Positions 43,524 through 51,884 of a DNA stretch of 64,000 nucleotides are shown piece by piece. Made by a program: the position numbers and the translations under genes. Numbering within the stretch: position 1 is the first letter of the stretch; the number at the start of each line of letters is the position of its first letter. The notes under the pieces were generated by a model. It was not told the origin of the DNA. It searched no databases and saw nothing but the letters and a program-made list of their open reading frames with translations. Source of the stretch: Flavobacterium sp. 123 (GTDB taxonomy: Bacteria > Bacteroidota > Bacteroidia > Flavobacteriales > Flavobacteriaceae); the NCBI RefSeq assembly GCF_003634825.1, contig NZ_RBXD01000001.1, positions 580,501 to 644,500 of the forward strand. The letters run 5' to 3'.

Positions 43524-44951
43524 ATGAACAAAACTGCTCAATCAGTATGGGAAAACTGTTTATCTTTTATAAAAGACAACATCCAAGATCAAGCCTACAA
43601 AACATGGTTTGAACCTATCAAATCTGTTGAGCTTACCGATAATGCATTATATATTCAAGTACCTAGTAAATTTTTCTACGAATGGTTAGAAGAACACTAT
43701 GTGAAATTATTAAAAGTGGCTCTTACCAAAGAACTAGGAAAAAACGCAAAGTTACTCTATAAAATTAAAATGGAGAACACTTATGGTAACAAACAACCGT
43801 TTACGGAACAATTACCTAGTGCGAATAGAGTCCCTATGAAACCACAAGATGTTGATGCTCCTTTTAAAAATCTAAACCCTGAATTAAAAAATCCGTTTGT
43901 AATTCCTGGTATTAGAAATTTAAAAATTGAATCACAATTAAATGCAAATTACAGTTTCGATAATTTCCTTGAAGGAGATTCAAATCGACTGGCGCGATCT
44001 GCTGGTATGGCTGTAGCCAATAAACCTGGTGGAACTTCATTTAATCCTTTATTAATTTTTGGTGGAGTTGGTCTAGGTAAAACACATTTAGCTCATGCTA
44101 TAGGTGTCGAAATAAAAGACAAATATCCAGAAAAAACTGTCTTATACATATCAGCAGAAATATTTACACAACAATATATTGATTCTGTAAAGAAAAATAA
44201 TAGAAATGACTTTATTCATTTTTATCAATTGATTGACGTATTAATTATTGACGATGTTCAATTCTTATCCGGAAAATCAGGAACTCAAGATGTGTTTTTT
44301 CACATTTTTAATTATTTGCACCAAAATGGCAAACAAGTTATCCTAACTTCTGATAAAGCTCCTGTTGACATGCAAGATATCGAACAACGATTGTTGTCTC
44401 GTTTCAAGTGGGGATTATCTGCTGAGTTGCATCAACCAGATTATGAAACTAGAATTTCTATCCTGAAAAATATTTTATATAGGGATGGAGTCGAGATTCC
44501 TGAAGAAATAATTGAATATGTAGCTCGGAATATCAAATCAAATGTAAGAGAACTTGAAGGTGCAATTATCTCTTTAATCGCACAATCTTCTTTCAACAAA
44601 AAAGAAGTAACTATAGAACTTGCCAAAAGTGTTGTTGAAAAATTCGTTAAAAATGTAAAAAGAGAAATCTCTATTGATTACATTCAAAAAATTGTTTCCG
44701 ACTATTTTCAATTGGATATAGAAACCCTACAATCCAAAACTAGAAAAAGACATGTCGTTCAAGCTAGACAATTAGCAATGTTTTTTGCAAAAAAATTCAC
44801 AAAAGCTTCCTTAGCAAATATTGGTTCACAAATTGGAGACAGAGACCATGCTACGGTATTACACGCCTGTAAAACTGTAGATAATTTAGTGTCAACTGAT
44901 AAACAATTCAAAAAATTTGTTGAAGACATTAATAAAAAACTAACGCTTTAA
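43524..44951 (+). CDS. dnaA: Chromosomal replication initiator DnaA
   Basis: 475 residues with all four domains: N-terminal domain I (1-80, 'WENCLSFIKDNIQDQAYKTWFEPI'), flexible linker to about 140, AAA+ domain with Walker A 'GGVGLGKT' (180-187), Walker B 'LIIDDVQFLSG' and sensor 'RLLSRFKWGL', and DNA-binding domain IV with the signature 'GDRDHATVLHACKTV'. ATP-DnaA melts oriC. The upstream region carries DnaA boxes, so the gene is self-regulated or next to the origin. A phosphatase gene follows after nine bases. Confidence 0.97.
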   Translation: MNKTAQSVWENCLSFIKDNIQDQAYKTWFEPIKSVELTDNALYIQVPSKFFYEWLEEHYVKLLKVALTKELGKNAKLLYKIKMENTYGNKQPFTEQLPSANRVPMKPQDVDAPFKNLNPELKNPFVIPGIRNLKIESQLNANYSFDNFLEGDSNRLARSAGMAVANKPGGTSFNPLLIFGGVGLGKTHLAHAIGVEIKDKYPEKTVLYISAEIFTQQYIDSVKKNNRNDFIHFYQLIDVLIIDDVQFLSGKSGTQDVFFHIFNYLHQNGKQVILTSDKAPVDMQDIEQRLLSRFKWGLSAELHQPDYETRISILKNILYRDGVEIPEEIIEYVARNIKSNVRELEGAIISLIAQSSFNKKEVTIELAKSVVEKFVKNVKREISIDYIQKIVSDYFQLDIETLQSKTRKRHVVQARQLAMFFAKKFTKASLANIGSQIGDRDHATVLHACKTVDNLVSTDKQFKKFVEDINKKLTL

Positions 44952-44960
44952 TGCCTTTTC

Positions 44961-45428
44961 ATGCCTGTAAAAATTTTAATGGTTTGTTTGGGAAATATTT
45001 GTAGGTCACCCTTGGCTGAAGGAATATTAGCTTCTAAATTACCAAAGAAAAATTTCATTGTTGACTCAGCAGGCACAGGTTCTTGGCATATCGGTCACGC
45101 TCCAGACAAACGTTCTATTGCTGTTGCAAAAAAAAATGGATTAATCATTTCCAACCAAAGAGGAAGACAATTCTCTACCGACGATTTTGATTTTTTTGAT
45201 TACATATATGTAATGGATAATTCAAATTACGACACTGTTATTGAATTAGCAAAAAACCAGCAACAGAAGGATAAAGTAAAAATGATTCTCGACGAATTGT
45301 TTCCAAATGAAAATGTTGATGTTCCAGATCCTTATTTTGGTTTAGCAAACGGTTTCAATATGGTATACGAAATGCTAGATGAAGCTTGCGAAATAATTTC
45401 AGCAAAATTGATTGCCAAACATCAATAA
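44961..45428 (+). CDS. Low-molecular-weight protein tyrosine phosphatase
   Basis: 155 residues. P-loop 'CLGNICRS' (Cys9...Arg15) and general-acid 'VPDPYFG' (Asp123). The Wzb/Etp-like Tyr cluster is not evident, so it may act on cytosolic phosphotyrosine or, as in other bacteria, on phosphoarginine. Nine bases after dnaA. Confidence 0.93.
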   Translation: MPVKILMVCLGNICRSPLAEGILASKLPKKNFIVDSAGTGSWHIGHAPDKRSIAVAKKNGLIISNQRGRQFSTDDFDFFDYIYVMDNSNYDTVIELAKNQQQKDKVKMILDELFPNENVDVPDPYFGLANGFNMVYEMLDEACEIISAKLIAKHQ

Positions 45429-45480
45429 TCCAAACTATTTTTTATTACTAAAATCAGTTTCAAAACATAAAATCTACTTT

Positions 45481-46203
45481 ATGAATGCAGCATCTACTTT
45501 AGGAAAACTTTATTTAATCCCTACAACAATGGGCGATTGCGATCCTATGGATGTATTGCCGCTAACCATAAAAAGAAGCATTGATTTAATTAATTACTAT
45601 ATTGTTGAAAACGAAAAAACAGCTAGAAAATCTATTAAATCAGTCAATCCCGAAAAAAGACAATCTGAATTAGTCCTGTTTGCTCTCAATAAACATACCG
45701 AAACAAAAGAACATCTTGACTTTATAAAACCATTGTTAGAAGGAAAAAACATGGGTTTAATGAGTGAAGCTGGCTGCCCTGGAGTTGCTGATCCTGGAGC
45801 TGTAATTGTAAAATTAGCGCATGCAAAGGGGATACAAGTTATTCCTCTTGTGGGACCATCTTCCATTCTTTTGGCCATGATGGCTTCTGGGATGAATGGA
45901 CAAAGCTTCACCTTCAACGGGTATTTACCTATAGAGAAAAGCGAAAAAAAATCAGCATTAAAAAACCTAGAAAAATTATCTCAAGATAAAAATCAATCTC
46001 AGATCTTTATTGAAACACCTTATCGAAATAACAAAATGTTAGAAGATATTTTGCAAGCCCTAAATCCTTCAACGTATCTTTGTATTGCAACTGACATCAC
46101 TTTACCAACAGAATATATCAAGACCTTGAGAGCTGCTGATTGGAAAAAAGTTAAAGTAGATTTACATAATCGCCCTACTATTTTTATTATTCACAAAATG
46201 TAA
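45481..46203 (+). CDS. RsmI-like tetrapyrrole-methylase-fold methyltransferase
   Basis: 240 residues from the ATG at 45481 ('MNAASTLGKLYLIPTT'). The TP-methylase fold is seen in 'LYLIPTTMGD', 'MGLMSEAGCPGVADPGAVIVKLAHAKGI' (SAM site) and 'VIPLVGPSSILLAMMASGMNGQSF'. RsmI 2'-O-methylates C1402 of 16S rRNA. This subgroup is shorter and has 'PTTMGD' in place of RsmI's 'PTPIGN', so another RNA or small-molecule target is possible. The frame extends upstream to 45412, overlapping the phosphatase gene, but without family match. Confidence 0.85.
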   Translation: MNAASTLGKLYLIPTTMGDCDPMDVLPLTIKRSIDLINYYIVENEKTARKSIKSVNPEKRQSELVLFALNKHTETKEHLDFIKPLLEGKNMGLMSEAGCPGVADPGAVIVKLAHAKGIQVIPLVGPSSILLAMMASGMNGQSFTFNGYLPIEKSEKKSALKNLEKLSQDKNQSQIFIETPYRNNKMLEDILQALNPSTYLCIATDITLPTEYIKTLRAADWKKVKVDLHNRPTIFIIHKM

Positions 46204-46273
46204 CAAAATTTCGAGTTTTAATTAACACGAAATAACTTCTCTAGAATTTTTATTCAAATTTTAAAAAACATTA

Positions 46274-46317
46274 TTTTTTAAGAAAATAGTGCTAGCACGA
46301 AGTATTTCTTAAAAAAA
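46274..46317. repeat. Imperfect inverted repeat with central GTGCTAGCAC palindrome
   Basis: TTTTTTAAGAAAATA (46274-46288) pairs imperfectly with TATTTCTTAAAAAAA (46303-46317); between lie the perfect palindrome GTGCTAGCAC (46289-46298) and four bases. T and A tracts at both ends make it a plausible bidirectional terminator of the RsmI-like gene. Confidence 0.6.
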
Positions 46318-46493
46318 AATGATTTTCCTTTAAACAAGAATATTAAATGATTTTCTTGCCAAAAAACTACAATTAAAACCTCTAAAATTAACAGTTTTTA
46401 TAGAGACAATTAACCTTCGTACATTAATAATATAGTTACTTTTACTAGACCAATTATTACAATTAAAGCCCTGAATTACAATGATTTAATCAC

Positions 46494-46511
46494 AACAAAA
46501 AGGGGAAGAAA
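46494..46511 (+). promoter_or_regulatory. Shared leader motif, copy 1
   Basis: AACAAAAAGGGGAAGAAA, 69 bases before the ATG at 46581. The second copy at 56834-56851 matches 17 of 18 bases and lies 70 bases before its gene. Confidence 0.7.
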
Positions 46512-46580
46512 ATGCAAGCCTTATTCTATTTAAATCATTGAAATTAACCTGATTTTATTAATAATTTAAAACTTAATGTC

Positions 46581-47114
46581 ATGAAATCATTTCTAATTGT
46601 TTTAATTTTTTTTAGTTTAACTACAGTTTCTTTCGCCCAAGATAAAGAAAGTAGTTCAGAAGAAGGGATAATCAAAATGGAAGAATTACCTGGAGTGGTA
46701 ATCAAAAGCGTTGGTAAAGATTTTTCAGTGTATTTACCTGATAAAAACCCTGACCAAGATGTAAGAGCACTACAAGATAAATTCATATCCTATGATTTAG
46801 GAAAAGATTACGAGGGATACGAAACCTATTTAGTGGTAATGGAAACCCCAAAAGGTTCTTTAACTGCAACTTATAATGAAAACGGTAAATTAACACGTGT
46901 TGTTGAAAATTATCAAAATGTTAAACTTCCTGGAAGTATAATCTACTCCGTGTACAAAAAATATCCAGGATGGCAAATTGTAAACGACAAATTTCTTTAC
47001 ACCCAAAAAGAAGGGGATGTACTTAAAAAAGAATACAATCTAAAAATCAAAAAAGAACAAGACATACTCAAATTAGTAGTTAATCCAAATGGAGATATTG
47101 TAAGTTCGAGATAA
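46581..47114 (+). CDS. Secreted PepSY/BLIP-like small protein, paralogue A
   Basis: 177 residues with a signal peptide (1-19, ending 'TTVSFAQ'). The mature protein starts acidic and then has two similar beta-rich halves: 'LPGVVIKSVGKDFSVYLPD' and 'YDLGKDYEGYETYLVVMETPKGSL', then 'TATYNENGKLTRVVENYQNV' and 'IIYSVYKKYPGWQIVNDKFLYTQ'. The 'YNENGKL..V...V.LP..I......YPGW.I' pattern resembles PepSY-like / beta-lactamase-inhibitor-like domains of periplasmic proteins. A paralogue (about half identical by eye) is encoded at 56922. Function unknown; periplasmic or surface location is likely. Confidence 0.75.
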   Translation: MKSFLIVLIFFSLTTVSFAQDKESSSEEGIIKMEELPGVVIKSVGKDFSVYLPDKNPDQDVRALQDKFISYDLGKDYEGYETYLVVMETPKGSLTATYNENGKLTRVVENYQNVKLPGSIIYSVYKKYPGWQIVNDKFLYTQKEGDVLKKEYNLKIKKEQDILKLVVNPNGDIVSSR

Positions 47115-47135
47115 TCCAACATAAACTATAAAATT

Positions 47136-47162
47136 AAAGCTATCGTTCGATAGCTTTTTTTA
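47136..47162. terminator. Terminator after paralogue A
   Basis: Perfect stem AAAGCTATCG / CGATAGCTTT (47136-47145, 47148-47157) with a two-base loop and T run. Confidence 0.9.
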
Positions 47163-47264
47163 TTTAATACATAAACTGAAAAGTCGCATTACATATTTGC
47201 ATAAAAAATGGAAACTAATACAAAATCATGTACTTTTATAGTTAGTATTTTATGCAACTCAATT

Positions 47265-48392
47265 ATGAACAAACTTCCGCATATAGGCAGCAGTATTTTT
47301 ACCGTAATGTCTAAAATGGCAACTGAATACAACGCCATCAATCTTTCGCAAGGATTCCCTAATTTTCCAGTTGATGGAAGATTAACTGATATTGTCGCTA
47401 AACTAACCAAAGAAGAGGTACATCAATATGCTCCGATGTCAGGTTATCCAACTCTACTATCAAAAATTGGACAACTTGTAAAAGACGCTTACAAGCGAAC
47501 ACTTCAAGATGATACAGAAATACTTGTAACCGCAGGCGCGACACAAGGAATTTTTACTTCGATTTTAGCTTTGATAGAAAAAGAAGAGGAAGTTATAATT
47601 TTAGACCCTAGTTATGATTCTTATGAAGCGCCAGTTTTATTATCCAAAGCAAAGCCAATTAGAGTAGCTTTAAATGATGATTATACTCCAAATTGGGAGC
47701 GGATTGAAAATGCATGTACTTCAAAAACTAAAATGATTGTTATTAATAATCCGCATAATCCAACAGGGAAAATCTTAACTAAATCAGATTTTGAAAGCTT
47801 AGAAATTTTACTAGAAAAATATCCTGATATCATCTTACTTTCTGATGAAGTATATGAATACATCACTTTTGAAAAAAAACATATTTCAGCACATACAAGA
47901 GAAAAATTGCTAAACCGCACTATTGTTGCTTCCTCTTTTGGAAAATCTTTTCATGTTACAGGTTGGAAAGTAGGCTATATTGTTGCCCCCGAACATTTAA
48001 TGCATCAAATCAAAAAAGTACATCAATTTTTGGTTTATAGTGTAACTAGTATTTCTCAAATGGCAATTAGCCGCTATCTTGACATAGTTTCAGTTGAAGA
48101 TATTGGAAAAATGTATCAAGAAAAACGGGACTATTTTAGAAGCTTACTTAAAGATAGTCGTTTCAAACTTATGCCTTGCGAAGGAACTTATTTTCAAGTA
48201 GTATCCTACGCTTCCATTTCGGAGGAAGACGATGTTGATTTTTGCAAACGATTAATTATAGAACATGGTGTTGCCGCAATTCCTATTTCCACTTTTTATG
48301 CGGATAAAACAGACCACAAACTTATTCGCTTTTGCTTCGCTAAAGACAATACAACTTTAGAGGAAGCCGCAAAACGATTATGTGCCATCTAA
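47265..48392 (+). CDS. Methionine-type aminotransferase (YbdL/KAT group)
   Basis: 375 residues from the ATG at 47265 ('MNKLPHIGSSIFTVMSKMA'). Class I fold with 'INLSQGFPNFPVDG', PLP lysine in 'SSFGKSFHVTGWKVGY', 'NNPHNPTGKI' and 'FDPSYDSY'-like 'LDPSYDSYEAPV'. It closely follows E. coli YbdL along its length ('PCEGTYFQV', 'HGVAAIPISTFY'), an aminotransferase preferring methionine and aromatic residues with keto-acid acceptors. The upstream frame extension (47208) adds 19 residues of poor quality. Its role may be methionine salvage. Confidence 0.92.
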   Translation: MNKLPHIGSSIFTVMSKMATEYNAINLSQGFPNFPVDGRLTDIVAKLTKEEVHQYAPMSGYPTLLSKIGQLVKDAYKRTLQDDTEILVTAGATQGIFTSILALIEKEEEVIILDPSYDSYEAPVLLSKAKPIRVALNDDYTPNWERIENACTSKTKMIVINNPHNPTGKILTKSDFESLEILLEKYPDIILLSDEVYEYITFEKKHISAHTREKLLNRTIVASSFGKSFHVTGWKVGYIVAPEHLMHQIKKVHQFLVYSVTSISQMAISRYLDIVSVEDIGKMYQEKRDYFRSLLKDSRFKLMPCEGTYFQVVSYASISEEDDVDFCKRLIIEHGVAAIPISTFYADKTDHKLIRFCFAKDNTTLEEAAKRLCAI

Positions 48393-48460
48393 AATAGCTA
48401 AATTTATTATGCATGCATACTATTAATTTCATATATTTACAATTCAAAATATAAAAACCA

Positions 48461-49342
48461 ATGAGTTATACAGATAAAATGCTTCGTGATGATGCGCTAA
48501 AAGGGAAAGTAATTGTTGTAACTGGAGGCGGAAGTGGCTTAGGCAAAGCAATGTCAAAATATTTTTTAGAACTTGGAGCGAAAGTAGCTATTACTTCAAG
48601 AGATCTTGAAAAACTAAAAAAAACAGCTCTTGAACTTGAAACAGAGACTGGAGGAACATGTTTGCCTTTGCAATGTGATGTGCGCAATTATAAAGAGGTG
48701 GAAAATATGCTACAAGAAGTCTTAAAAGCTTTTGGCAAAGCAGATGTATTATTGAATAATGCCGCAGGGAATTTTATTTCCCCAACGGAAAGATTGTCTT
48801 CAAATGCATTTGATACTGTAATTGATATTGTTTTGAAAGGAACAAAAAACTGTACACTAGCCTTTGGAAAACATTGGATTGACACCAAACAAAAATCATC
48901 TGTAATTTTAAATATAGTAACAACTTATGCATGGACAGGTTCTGCATATGTAGTCCCAAGTGCTACTGCCAAAGCTGGAGTTCTAGCCATGACAAGAAGC
49001 TTAGCGGTAGAATGGGCAAAATATGGAATTCGTTCCAATGCAATAGCTCCAGGGCCATTTCCAACAAAAGGAGCATGGGACAGATTATTACCTGGTGACT
49101 TAGCTGAGAAATTTGATATGTCAAAGAAAGTACCTCTTAAACGTGTAGGTGATCATCAAGAATTAGCAAATTTAGCCGCTTATTTGGTTTCTGATTTTTC
49201 AGCATATATAAATGGTGAAGTTGTAGTTATTGATGGTGGAGAATGGCTTAAAGGAGCTGGACAATTTAATATTCTAGAAGCAATTCCTGAAGAACTTTGG
49301 GATCAATTAGAAATGATGATTAAAGCAAAGAAAAACAAATAA
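48461..49342 (+). CDS. SDR-family 2,4-dienoyl-CoA reductase-like oxidoreductase
   Basis: 293 residues. Rossmann motif 'VVTGGGSGLGKAMSKYF' (about 18-34), 'NNAAGNFISPTERLS' and active-site region 'VVPSATAKAGVLAMTRSLAVEWAKYGIRSNAIAPGPF'. The 'NNAAGNF...PSA.AKAGV' combination is typical of the peroxisomal-type dienoyl-CoA reductases, in which the usual YxxxK is modified. It would reduce double bonds of unsaturated fatty acyl-CoA. Strong terminator after. Confidence 0.9.
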   Translation: MSYTDKMLRDDALKGKVIVVTGGGSGLGKAMSKYFLELGAKVAITSRDLEKLKKTALELETETGGTCLPLQCDVRNYKEVENMLQEVLKAFGKADVLLNNAAGNFISPTERLSSNAFDTVIDIVLKGTKNCTLAFGKHWIDTKQKSSVILNIVTTYAWTGSAYVVPSATAKAGVLAMTRSLAVEWAKYGIRSNAIAPGPFPTKGAWDRLLPGDLAEKFDMSKKVPLKRVGDHQELANLAAYLVSDFSAYINGEVVVIDGGEWLKGAGQFNILEAIPEELWDQLEMMIKAKKNK

Positions 49343-49349
49343 TACATAA

Positions 49350-49383
49350 AAAAAGAGAGAGCCAAATTGACTCTCTCTTTTTA
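49350..49383. terminator. Bidirectional terminator after the SDR gene
   Basis: Stem AAAGAGAGAG (49352-49361) / CTCTCTCTTT (49371-49380) around a nine-base loop, with A and T tracts. Between convergent genes; the last bases overlap the stop region of the minus-strand gene at 49381. Confidence 0.85.
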
Positions 49384-49689
49384 TTTAAAATTGCTCAATG
49401 CAAGTAATATTTCACTTTTAAGCAGTCCACTCCCTCCTCCATAATGCTGAATAATTATTATTTTAGAATTTGTTTTTCTAAAAAAAGCATCTAGCATAGC
49501 TTCACTTTCTTCATCAATTCCAGAGCCAAGCAAAACAATTTCAATATTTTCTTTTTGAAAAATTCGCATCGCTTCCTCATCTGTTATCGCGCCTATTCCT
49601 TCCCAATTTTCATTGGCATTGATAAGCCTAACAACAATTTCCATAATTTCAGAGTGCCTGCCTATATAAAGAATTTTAGTGCTTTTCAT
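49381..49689 (-). CDS. Pseudo-receiver small protein
   Basis: 102 residues with the strand-helix rhythm of a response-regulator receiver: 'TKILYIGRHSEIMEIVVRLI', 'IEIVLLGSGIDEES', 'KIIIIQHYGGGSGLLKSEIL'. The phospho-acceptor Asp, the acidic pair and the conserved Lys are all absent ('LLGSG' where Asp is expected). It therefore cannot be phosphorylated in the usual way and may sense by other means. No kinase nearby. It could also be an unrelated flavodoxin-like fold. Confidence 0.65.
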   Translation of the reverse strand: MKSTKILYIGRHSEIMEIVVRLINANENWEGIGAITDEEAMRIFQKENIEIVLLGSGIDEESEAMLDAFFRKTNSKIIIIQHYGGGSGLLKSEILLALSNFK

Positions 49690-49731
49690 TCGTTACTTAC
49701 ATAAATAAAGTATTTAAAATTTACTATTCGA

Positions 49732-50271
49732 TTATTGTTTTACAAATTGTAATTCAACATTCAATCGAACTTCCTCTCCAACTAAAACACCTCCTGTTTC
49801 AAGCGAAGAATTCCAGTTTAACCCCCAATCTTTTCTGTTGATTTTACCTTCTAATCAAAGAGCTAATTTAATATTTCCCCAAGGATCTTGCATGGTACCT
49901 CCAAAATCTACTGCTAATTTTACAGTTTTTGAAACTCCACGTAATGATAAATCACCTTCAAGAATATATTCGCCTTCATTTATTTTTGAGAATGATGTTG
50001 CATTAAATTTAATTTCAGGAAATTGAGCTACATCAAAAAAATCAGGGCTCAATAAGTGGGCATCTCTATCTGTATTTCCTGTTGATAAGGAATTAATTTC
50101 ACCTGTAAATTCAATTTTTGCGTTTTCAAAAGTATCATTATCTGATTCAATCGAAGCATCAAATTTTGAAAATCTACCTGAAACATTAGTAAACATCATG
50201 TGTTTAACTTTGAATCCTATTTCTGAATGCGTTGGGTCAATTGCCCATTTTGTTATTGCCGTTGTATTTAT
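49732..50271 (-). pseudogene. YceI-family protein gene, decayed (lost start codon and internal stop)
   Basis: Read on the minus strand, a complete YceI protein is encoded: 'KWAIDPTHSEIGFKVKHMMF...' to '[20 protein letters not shown]...VELQFVKQ', about 180 codons, ending in TAA at 49732-49734. Two lesions: there is no start codon where one is expected (ATA at 50271-50269, with an in-frame TAA just upstream at 50277-50275), and an in-frame TGA after 'GNIKLAL' (about 49857-49855). YceI proteins bind isoprenoids in the periplasm; this version lacks the usual signal peptide, like the cytosolic subgroup. Only the middle (49855-50199, from an internal Met) could be translated. Confidence 0.8.
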
Positions 50272-50317
50272 TATTTACTTGAATTAATGTGTTATTTAAT
50301 TTTAAAATTTAGTGTTC

Positions 50318-51058
50318 TTATAATTGCATTGGAACTTCCATCAAAAGAATTTCTGCACCTTCAGAATTTGCTTGTATCGAAAAGGAATTGGTGTCCCAAA
50401 TCCCTAATCCATCGCGATGATTTAATTCAATTCCACCAATGGTGAAATCCCCATTCAAAACAAACGCATAGACTCCGTTTCCTTTCTTTTTTAATCGATA
50501 TGAAGTAGAAAAATCTTTATCAAACTTTCCAATATGAAACCAAGCATCTTGATAAATCCAAACGCCTTCGTCCTCTGAATTTGGAGATAAAATTTGCTGC
50601 AATTTATTATGACGATCTTCTAAATTTAAAGTAATTTGATCGTATCGAGGGGTAACATTTTTTTGATTTGGATACACCCAAATTTGCAAAAATTTAACCA
50701 ATTGATCCTTGTTTTTATTGTATTCACTATGAAAAATTCCCGTTCCAGCACTCATTACCTGAATGTCTCCATTTTTAATTACGGTAACATTTCCCATGCT
50801 ATCTTGGTGCTCCAAATCTCCATCTAGTGGAATTGAAATAATTTCCATATTGTCATGTGGATGTTTTCCAAAACCCATTCCTTCACTTACTCTATCATCA
50901 TTTAATACTCGCAAGACCCCAAAATTCATACGCTCTGGATTGTGGTAATTTGCAAAACTAAAAGTATGATAGGATTCTAACCAACCATGATTAGCATGAC
51001 CACGAGTAGCTGCTTTGTGCAATACATATTTATTAATTTGTTCATTATTATTTTCCAT
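50318..51058 (-). CDS. Pirin-family protein (bicupin)
   Basis: 246 residues. N-terminal 'RGHANHGWLESYHTFSFANY' and the metal site 'GMGFGKHPHDNMEIISIPLDG' with the three His and one Glu of the first cupin; second, metal-free cupin 'GNGVYAFVLNGDFTIGGIELN'. Some pirins oxidise quercetin, others regulate transcription; this one is of the short bacterial YhhW type. Divergent from no near gene; stands between yceI remnant and a Crp regulator. Confidence 0.93.
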   Translation of the reverse strand: MENNNEQINKYVLHKAATRGHANHGWLESYHTFSFANYHNPERMNFGVLRVLNDDRVSEGMGFGKHPHDNMEIISIPLDGDLEHQDSMGNVTVIKNGDIQVMSAGTGIFHSEYNKNKDQLVKFLQIWVYPNQKNVTPRYDQITLNLEDRHNKLQQILSPNSEDEGVWIYQDAWFHIGKFDKDFSTSYRLKKKGNGVYAFVLNGDFTIGGIELNHRDGLGIWDTNSFSIQANSEGAEILLMEVPMQL

Positions 51059-51148
51059 TGTTCAGTGCTTTACTATTATGGTACAAAGTTGCGCCAAAAA
51101 AAAAGCTATTGCATTGAACTAGGACAAGAAATGAAAAATAAAGAAATT

Positions 51149-51730
51149 TTAGTGTTTTGCGATTTTGGTTCTTATTTTACTTAAAAACTCAGCAGAAATA
51201 CCAAGATAAGACGCAATATAATGTTGTGCCACTCGCTGTGAAAGTGTAGGATATTGGGATAAAAATTCAAGATACTTTTCTGTAGCTGTTTTAGAAATAG
51301 TATTAAAAAGACGGTTTTGGGTAACGGCAAGATTGCGCTGCATCAAAATTCGGAAGGCTCTTTCAAATTTAGGAGCTTTAGCTAATAAGGTTTCTTTTGT
51401 TTCGGGAGAAAACACAAAAATTTCAGAATCCTCAAGTGATTCTATAAAAACACGACTGGGTTCCTCTTCATAAATACTAAATGAAATATCACTTACCCAT
51501 GAATTCTCAATTGCAAATTGTAAAATAACCTCTAAACCATTGGCATCAATATAATATTTACGGAAACATCCTTTAATCACAAAAGCCTCAAAATTACACA
51601 TCTCCCCTTCCCGAAGCATTATTGTTTTTTTAAGCACCTGTTTGTATTCCAATAAAGAATTGAAAATGTCTAATTCTTCCTTTTCAAAAGTAACGTAGCG
51701 ACTGATATTTTTATTGATTTGTGAATACAA
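51149..51730 (-). CDS. Crp/Fnr-family transcriptional regulator
   Basis: 193 residues. Cyclic-nucleotide-binding fold ('TIMLREGEMCNFEAFVIKGCFRKYY', 'ENSWVSDISFSIYEEEPSRVFIESLEDSEIFVF') and a C-terminal winged helix ('YLEFLSQYPTLSQRVAQHYIASYLGISAEFLSKIRTKIAKH'). The effector-pocket RxS of Crp is not seen, so cAMP binding is unlikely. Starts at TTG (51730); no ATG nearby fits. A TATCTTTA near-box lies at 51760-51753 on the minus strand. It lies next to pirin; similar pairs often coregulate redox responses, an inference only. Confidence 0.88.
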   Translation of the reverse strand: MYSQINKNISRYVTFEKEELDIFNSLLEYKQVLKKTIMLREGEMCNFEAFVIKGCFRKYYIDANGLEVILQFAIENSWVSDISFSIYEEEPSRVFIESLEDSEIFVFSPETKETLLAKAPKFERAFRILMQRNLAVTQNRLFNTISKTATEKYLEFLSQYPTLSQRVAQHYIASYLGISAEFLSKIRTKIAKH

Positions 51731-51849
51731 GGTTTCTGATTTTTAAAAACTAAAGATAGAAAAAAATTGAAAACAAATAAGGAAGACTAAACCTATATTA
51801 AATTAGCAAACATTTCTCCTAAAACGAAATCCGCTCAAAATTAAATTGC

Positions 51850-51857
51850 TATTTTTG
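51850..51857 (+). promoter_or_regulatory. -7 box TATTTTTG upstream of udk
   Basis: Exact TAnnTTTG, 27 bases before the ATG at 51885. It lies within the upstream extension of the frame, which supports the shorter udk start. I see no TTG at the normal distance. Confidence 0.4.
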
Positions 51858-51884
51858 TTTGAACAAATAAATAAAAGATTTTCT

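Larger units (their letters stand above)
46204..46580. other. 377-base gene-free leader region of the first secreted paralogue
   Basis: Contains a terminator-like inverted repeat (46274-46317) near the left end and, 69 bases before the ATG, the motif AACAAAAAGGGGAAGAAA (46494-46511) shared with the paralogue at 56922. No open frame. Apart from these it is plain A+T-rich DNA. Confidence 0.6.

Noticed and set aside
45597..45917. 106-residue frame antisense to the RsmI-like gene
   Set aside because: Shadow frame; residues are the reverse of conserved methylase motifs.
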